Shown one piece after another: positions 62,801-64,000 of a stretch of 64,000 nucleotides of DNA. Location: assembly GCA_033964015.1 (NCBI GenBank), contig CM066913.1, forward strand, positions 11,588,953 to 11,652,952, read 5' to 3'. A program made the translations under genes and the position numbers. The notes beneath the pieces are model-generated. The model had not been told where the DNA came from. It saw nothing but the letters and a program-made list of their open reading frames with translations, and ran no database searches. This DNA comes from Scolanthus callimorphus. Lineage: Eukaryota > Cnidaria > Anthozoa > Actiniaria > Edwardsiidae. Each line of letters starts with the position of its first letter. The stretch's first letter is position 1.

Positions 62801-64000
62801 TGAAATCGGCTTGGTGAATTTTCTCAAAACTTCGTATACGTATAGACAATTACCTAAGGATAAGCGCTTGGTGTGTCATTTTAAAAGTTTAGATCGAATT
62901 TCACGTGGAACTTATGCTAATTAAAACAGTGACCCCCCTGTTTCGTTGCTATGGAAACTCTGATGACAATAAATCGTGCATCATCTTGAACTTTGTCTTT
63001 CGACAGCAAATGGTCAAAATTTCAATTGTAGGTAAGTATATTCCAGAATTGTGGTCGTCCAAAGTTGAGAGACCAAGTTCAAGAAAAATTGTAGGCAGCC
63101 TCCTTAAAGTTGTGATTATTGAATTTATTGAATGTTCACTTGAAGTTGTGATTGAAATCGAAGCCACAGCAAAGAACAGATTGATATTGACAAATACGAA
63201 GAGCTTGTGTTGGTTAATATACAGAGCCTGACCTAAATGAACATTTTGATGACTGCACGAAAGATGTTATAAGAAGAAGAAGAAATGAGTGATTCGGATG
63301 AAGAAAGTACTCAAGTACCGGTAGAAGATAAATAAACTGATGATAATTGTACCATGTAGCTATAGAAGTGTATTAAATTTGGCGTGTTTAATTTTCGCGC
63401 ATCATTTTTTCGCGAGTCTTTCATTTCGCGATTTTTTACAAATCGTGAAATTAGAGCCTCACGAAAATTAGTATGAATAAGGTACATTATCATTCTTTTT
63501 AATATAGCTAGGATATAAGGCACTCGCTGTTTGGTCCAAATCTATGATCTCCGGGCTGCTATATTATACTCATTCGCCTGCGGCTCATGATTTTACAACA
63601 TTCTCATGTCTCTCCCAACAAAGTCATAAAAGTTGTGCTCTAATTAATAATGTTTATATAGCGCTTATCCATTATAATTGTGCTAAGCACTTTGTACAGT
63701 GCGCTTCAGCTATGCACCAATTTTTTCATGTTCTTTGAGATAACATTATTTCACATATCTTGTTTTGTTTCCCAGGATAAAAGGTTTACGAGTGGATGGA
63801 GATAGTGATTCGCCGATCATCCATCTCAGACTGAGTGAACCACTTGATGATGCTGAAGATGAAGAGAGAAAGTTACAACAAATTGTGGACATGGTGAGGC
63901 TGGAATTTTTTTAATTAAAAGGAAGCAGACTGACAAAAAAAATTGAATGATATTTACTCTATTTCTTATAGGCCTTTGAGAAAAAATTAGCCTTAACAAT
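49114..64000 (+). CDS. SPTLC1: Serine palmitoyltransferase subunit 1 (runs off right edge)
   Basis: SPTLC1 pairs with SPTLC2/3 in the ER membrane to condense serine with palmitoyl-CoA, the first step of sphingolipid synthesis. Exons: 49114-49245, 50453-50563, 50883-50980, 51121-51214, 51811-51883, 51979-52111, 52937-53066, 53165-53254, 53751-53858, 54116-54211, 60391-60487, 60938-60992, 63776-63893 and 63972 onward. All phases agree with no frameshift. Features: a membrane helix ([15 protein letters not shown]), [23 protein letters not shown] (keeping the Cys mutated in human sensory neuropathy), [33 protein letters not shown] and [13 protein letters not shown]. The PLP-binding lysine of the catalytic partner is absent, as expected for subunit 1. 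The last 40-60 residues lie beyond the edge. Confidence 0.97.
49682..50293. mobile_element. 612-bp PIF/Harbinger-like MITE in SPTLC1 intron 1
   Basis: Inverted ends of about 58 bp begin TGCACCAGTCAATTGACAGC (left) and end TGTCATTGACTGGTGCA (right). TTA lies at both borders (49679-49681; 50294-50296). Both ends contain GCGCATTAGCGGGG. No transposase ORF. Confidence 0.8.
52412..52648. mobile_element. MITE with AAGGCCG(G)CACAGACTAG ends
   Basis: Ends AAAGGCCGACACAGACTAGG and CTAGTCTGTGCCGGCCTT are inverted. The interior repeats GGGACTTGTCCC-type phrases in both orientations, including a 20-bp palindromic pair around 52490-52550. It lies in SPTLC1 intron 6. Confidence 0.7.
53301..53607. mobile_element. 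MITE with ACTCCCCATAAAAATA ends
   Basis: Starts ACTCCCCATAAAAATAGACG and ends GTATATTTTTATGGAGAGT, with internal TATCCCTTAGGG repeats (at least five variants). It is related in layout to 10173-10512. It lies in SPTLC1 intron 8. Confidence 0.65.
54315..54569 (-). repeat. BEL/Pao 3' LTR
   Basis: 255 bp, identical to 60024-60278, bounded by TG...CA. In element orientation the purine-rich GGAGGA at 54570-54575 directly precedes it and may be part of the polypurine tract. Confidence 0.9.
54563..57228 (-). CDS. BEL/Pao pol, RNase H and integrase portion (two frames)
   Basis: Two open frames, 55441-57228 and 54563-55444, touch end to end and represent one polyprotein region split by a frame change near 55441. 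The first carries the end of reverse transcriptase, an RNase H-like segment ([17 protein letters not shown]), then the integrase zinc-binding H-H-C-C segment (HLRQLHAG ... CVPCKK) and the first catalytic Asp region ([10 protein letters not shown]). The second carries the remaining catalytic part (MSDNASTYQ) and the integrase C-terminal domain ([13 protein letters not shown]). The last codons run a few bases into the 3' LTR. I describe the break but do not restore it. Confidence 0.88.
57271..59280 (-). CDS. BEL/Pao gag end, protease and reverse transcriptase start
   Basis: One 669-codon frame. The N-terminal part is gag-like, then Cys/His zinc-knuckle clusters appear ([40 protein letters not shown]). 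A retroviral-type aspartic protease follows, recognisable from [15 protein letters not shown]; here the usual DTG/DSG is DEG, as in some BEL elements. The reverse transcriptase contains [19 protein letters not shown] and [10 protein letters not shown], whose YVDN replaces the commoner YVDD. The frame ends at 57271 and continues in another frame below 57228. Confidence 0.88.
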   Translation of the reverse strand: MAALLELPYPSSHIDSLRPFYDSMETNIRALEALGKTQDTFGDLLVPVILGKLPDETKRNLARSQEGDDWSIQDLRQALKRELRVLETSTTPLSAPTPTASFFTGVGGSPSQGKGGSKTRLCPYCKGEHPANKCTTVTDVKIRKSIAYKGGLCYNCLSSSHRSAKCSSKFRCRHCGGKHHTTLCDGESQPSAPPAPTPRNNEPQTPRDGEVQSVHATLTPASHEYPILLKTAISQVMVGDTSREANILFDEGAQRSFITRELANELGTTPVAKENISMSAFGATEHSVRRLDVTIVNIVTEHGDKIPLRVLVVPHIATPLQCKHNADINSMPHVRGLRLAHPVSNGNFEINILIGADFYWDIVQDHVVRGKGGPTAVQSKLGYLLSGPSGSKGAQVNVTNILHIAAHHDEEFDLEKFWSIESLGISTDDGPPESNFLANYQSSSITRDSDGAYVAGFPWKDEYPPLPDNMAICEKRTRSTARRLHQTPGLLKCYDNIIKEQEARGFIEKVSDPDSCDHARYIPHHPVKKDSSTTPIRIVYDCSCHQSPSSPSLNDCLEVGPPYLTDMGSILVRFRSHAIGISTDIEKAFLHVRLNDSDRDMTRFLWLSDTEDPESEFQVYRFKSVLFGSASSPFMLNAVLQTHLEDQNTPTTRDMKENLYVDNIITGCE
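59408..60004 (-). CDS. BEL/Pao gag N-terminal portion
   Basis: The first ATG in element orientation is at 60004, 20 bases inside the 5' LTR. The product begins [20 protein letters not shown] and has a charged helical region with coiled-coil potential, a Pro-rich linker and then [16 protein letters not shown], the conserved BEL/Pao gag motif. The frame changes just after this motif and again near 59365, before the next ORF. Both breaks lie next to short homopolymers. Confidence 0.85.
   Translation of the reverse strand: MEELQKLYASRRGHRGHLTKLLKKAEEFFANDGMSELVRAAAKCTLEQLQKKAGKLEELDTQIAPKVVKEEDLEAEIIEAETIQGEIAEIMSKLSVIIANCPAVSDPIVAPPPGPSSPQQPVQGPVNLSTSAAPFQPHTSQVQTPPVSMNTISYSSRLPKLSLPVFSGDPMKWLSFGIRSTWLYIRNQAYLKSTNSII
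60003..60020 (-). other. Primer binding site of the BEL/Pao element
   Basis: In element orientation TGGTGCCGTGACCAGGAT begins 3 bases after the 5' LTR. Its complement would end in ...CACGGCACCA, matching the 3' end of a tRNA; I cannot name the tRNA. The site overlaps the gag start codon. Confidence 0.6.
60024..60278 (-). repeat. BEL/Pao 5' LTR
   Basis: 255 bp, identical to the other LTR; the 5-bp duplication ACATG follows at 60279-60283. In element orientation it precedes the primer binding site and gag. Confidence 0.9.
60541..60814. mobile_element. 274-bp MITE with perfect 34-bp inverted ends
   Basis: CACTGTATGCATTGCTACGC and the next 14 bases at 60541-60574 are matched exactly, inverted, at 60781-60814. 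The interior has an additional inverted GGCGATT/AATCGCC pair. No ORF. It lies in the SPTLC1 intron between exons 11 and 12. Confidence 0.85.
61298..63103. mobile_element. 1.8-kb foldback element with roughly 750-bp arms, inserted at TTAA
   Basis: Left arm 61298-62045 and right arm about 62355-63103 are inverted copies with small differences. The ends GGAGGCTGCCTACAATTTTT and AAAAATTGTAGGCAGCCTCC are flanked by TTAA (61294-61297; 63104-63107). The roughly 310-bp centre is non-repetitive. No transposase is encoded. It fills most of the SPTLC1 intron between exons 12 and 13. TTAA duplication fits piggyBac- or Kolobok-like mobilisation. Confidence 0.85.

Overview
The window looks like nuclear DNA of a cnidarian, most likely a stony coral or related anthozoan. 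It is AT-rich. Its genes have many short exons with canonical GT/AG borders and encode ordinary animal housekeeping proteins. Introns and intergenic DNA are packed with short non-autonomous DNA transposons, LINE scraps, a tRNA-derived SINE and a full-length BEL/Pao retrotransposon. The taxon is inferred from this gene and repeat mix, not from a species marker.

Layout, left to right. (1) 1.3-1.94 kb, minus: first exons of a LAP-family leucine-rich-repeat gene (Erbin/Scribble/LRRC7 type) that runs off the left edge. (2) 2.5-4.36 kb: three levels of nested transposons. (3) 4.64-6.09 kb, plus: a mitochondrial-type creatine kinase in three exons. (4) 7.69-16.6 kb, minus: the nucleoporin NDC1, about 20 exons, divergent from (5) 17.7-26.4 kb, plus: EMC1, the large lumenal subunit of the ER membrane complex, in 8 exons. 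(6) 27.7-31.57 kb, minus: hydroxypyruvate isomerase (HYI), sharing a roughly 320-bp promoter with (7) 31.89-34.47 kb, plus: an unrecognised protein with about ten membrane segments. (8) 34.6-35.0 kb: a SINE. (9) 37.0 kb, plus: a solitary histone H4 gene. (10) 40.27-40.63 kb, minus: two terminal exons of unknown assignment. (11) 41.08-47.28 kb, minus: ZRANB2, a Ran-binding zinc-finger splicing factor with an SR tail. (12) 49.11 kb to the right edge, plus: SPTLC1, with the BEL/Pao element (54.3-60.3 kb, identical LTRs, 5-bp target duplication) in one intron and a 1.8-kb foldback element in another.

The genes do not form a pathway: creatine kinase acts in energy buffering, NDC1 at nuclear pores, EMC1 in ER membrane-protein insertion, HYI in glyoxylate-type metabolism, ZRANB2 in splicing and SPTLC1 in sphingolipid synthesis. 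The link is physical, with two head-to-head pairs.

Two cautions matter. About 25 coding frames are broken by single-base indels in short homopolymers, nearly all deletions, while the surrounding protein sequence is perfectly conserved. I read these as consensus errors, not pseudogenes. Also, most transposon calls rest on terminal inverted repeats and target duplications seen by eye; superfamily names are inference.
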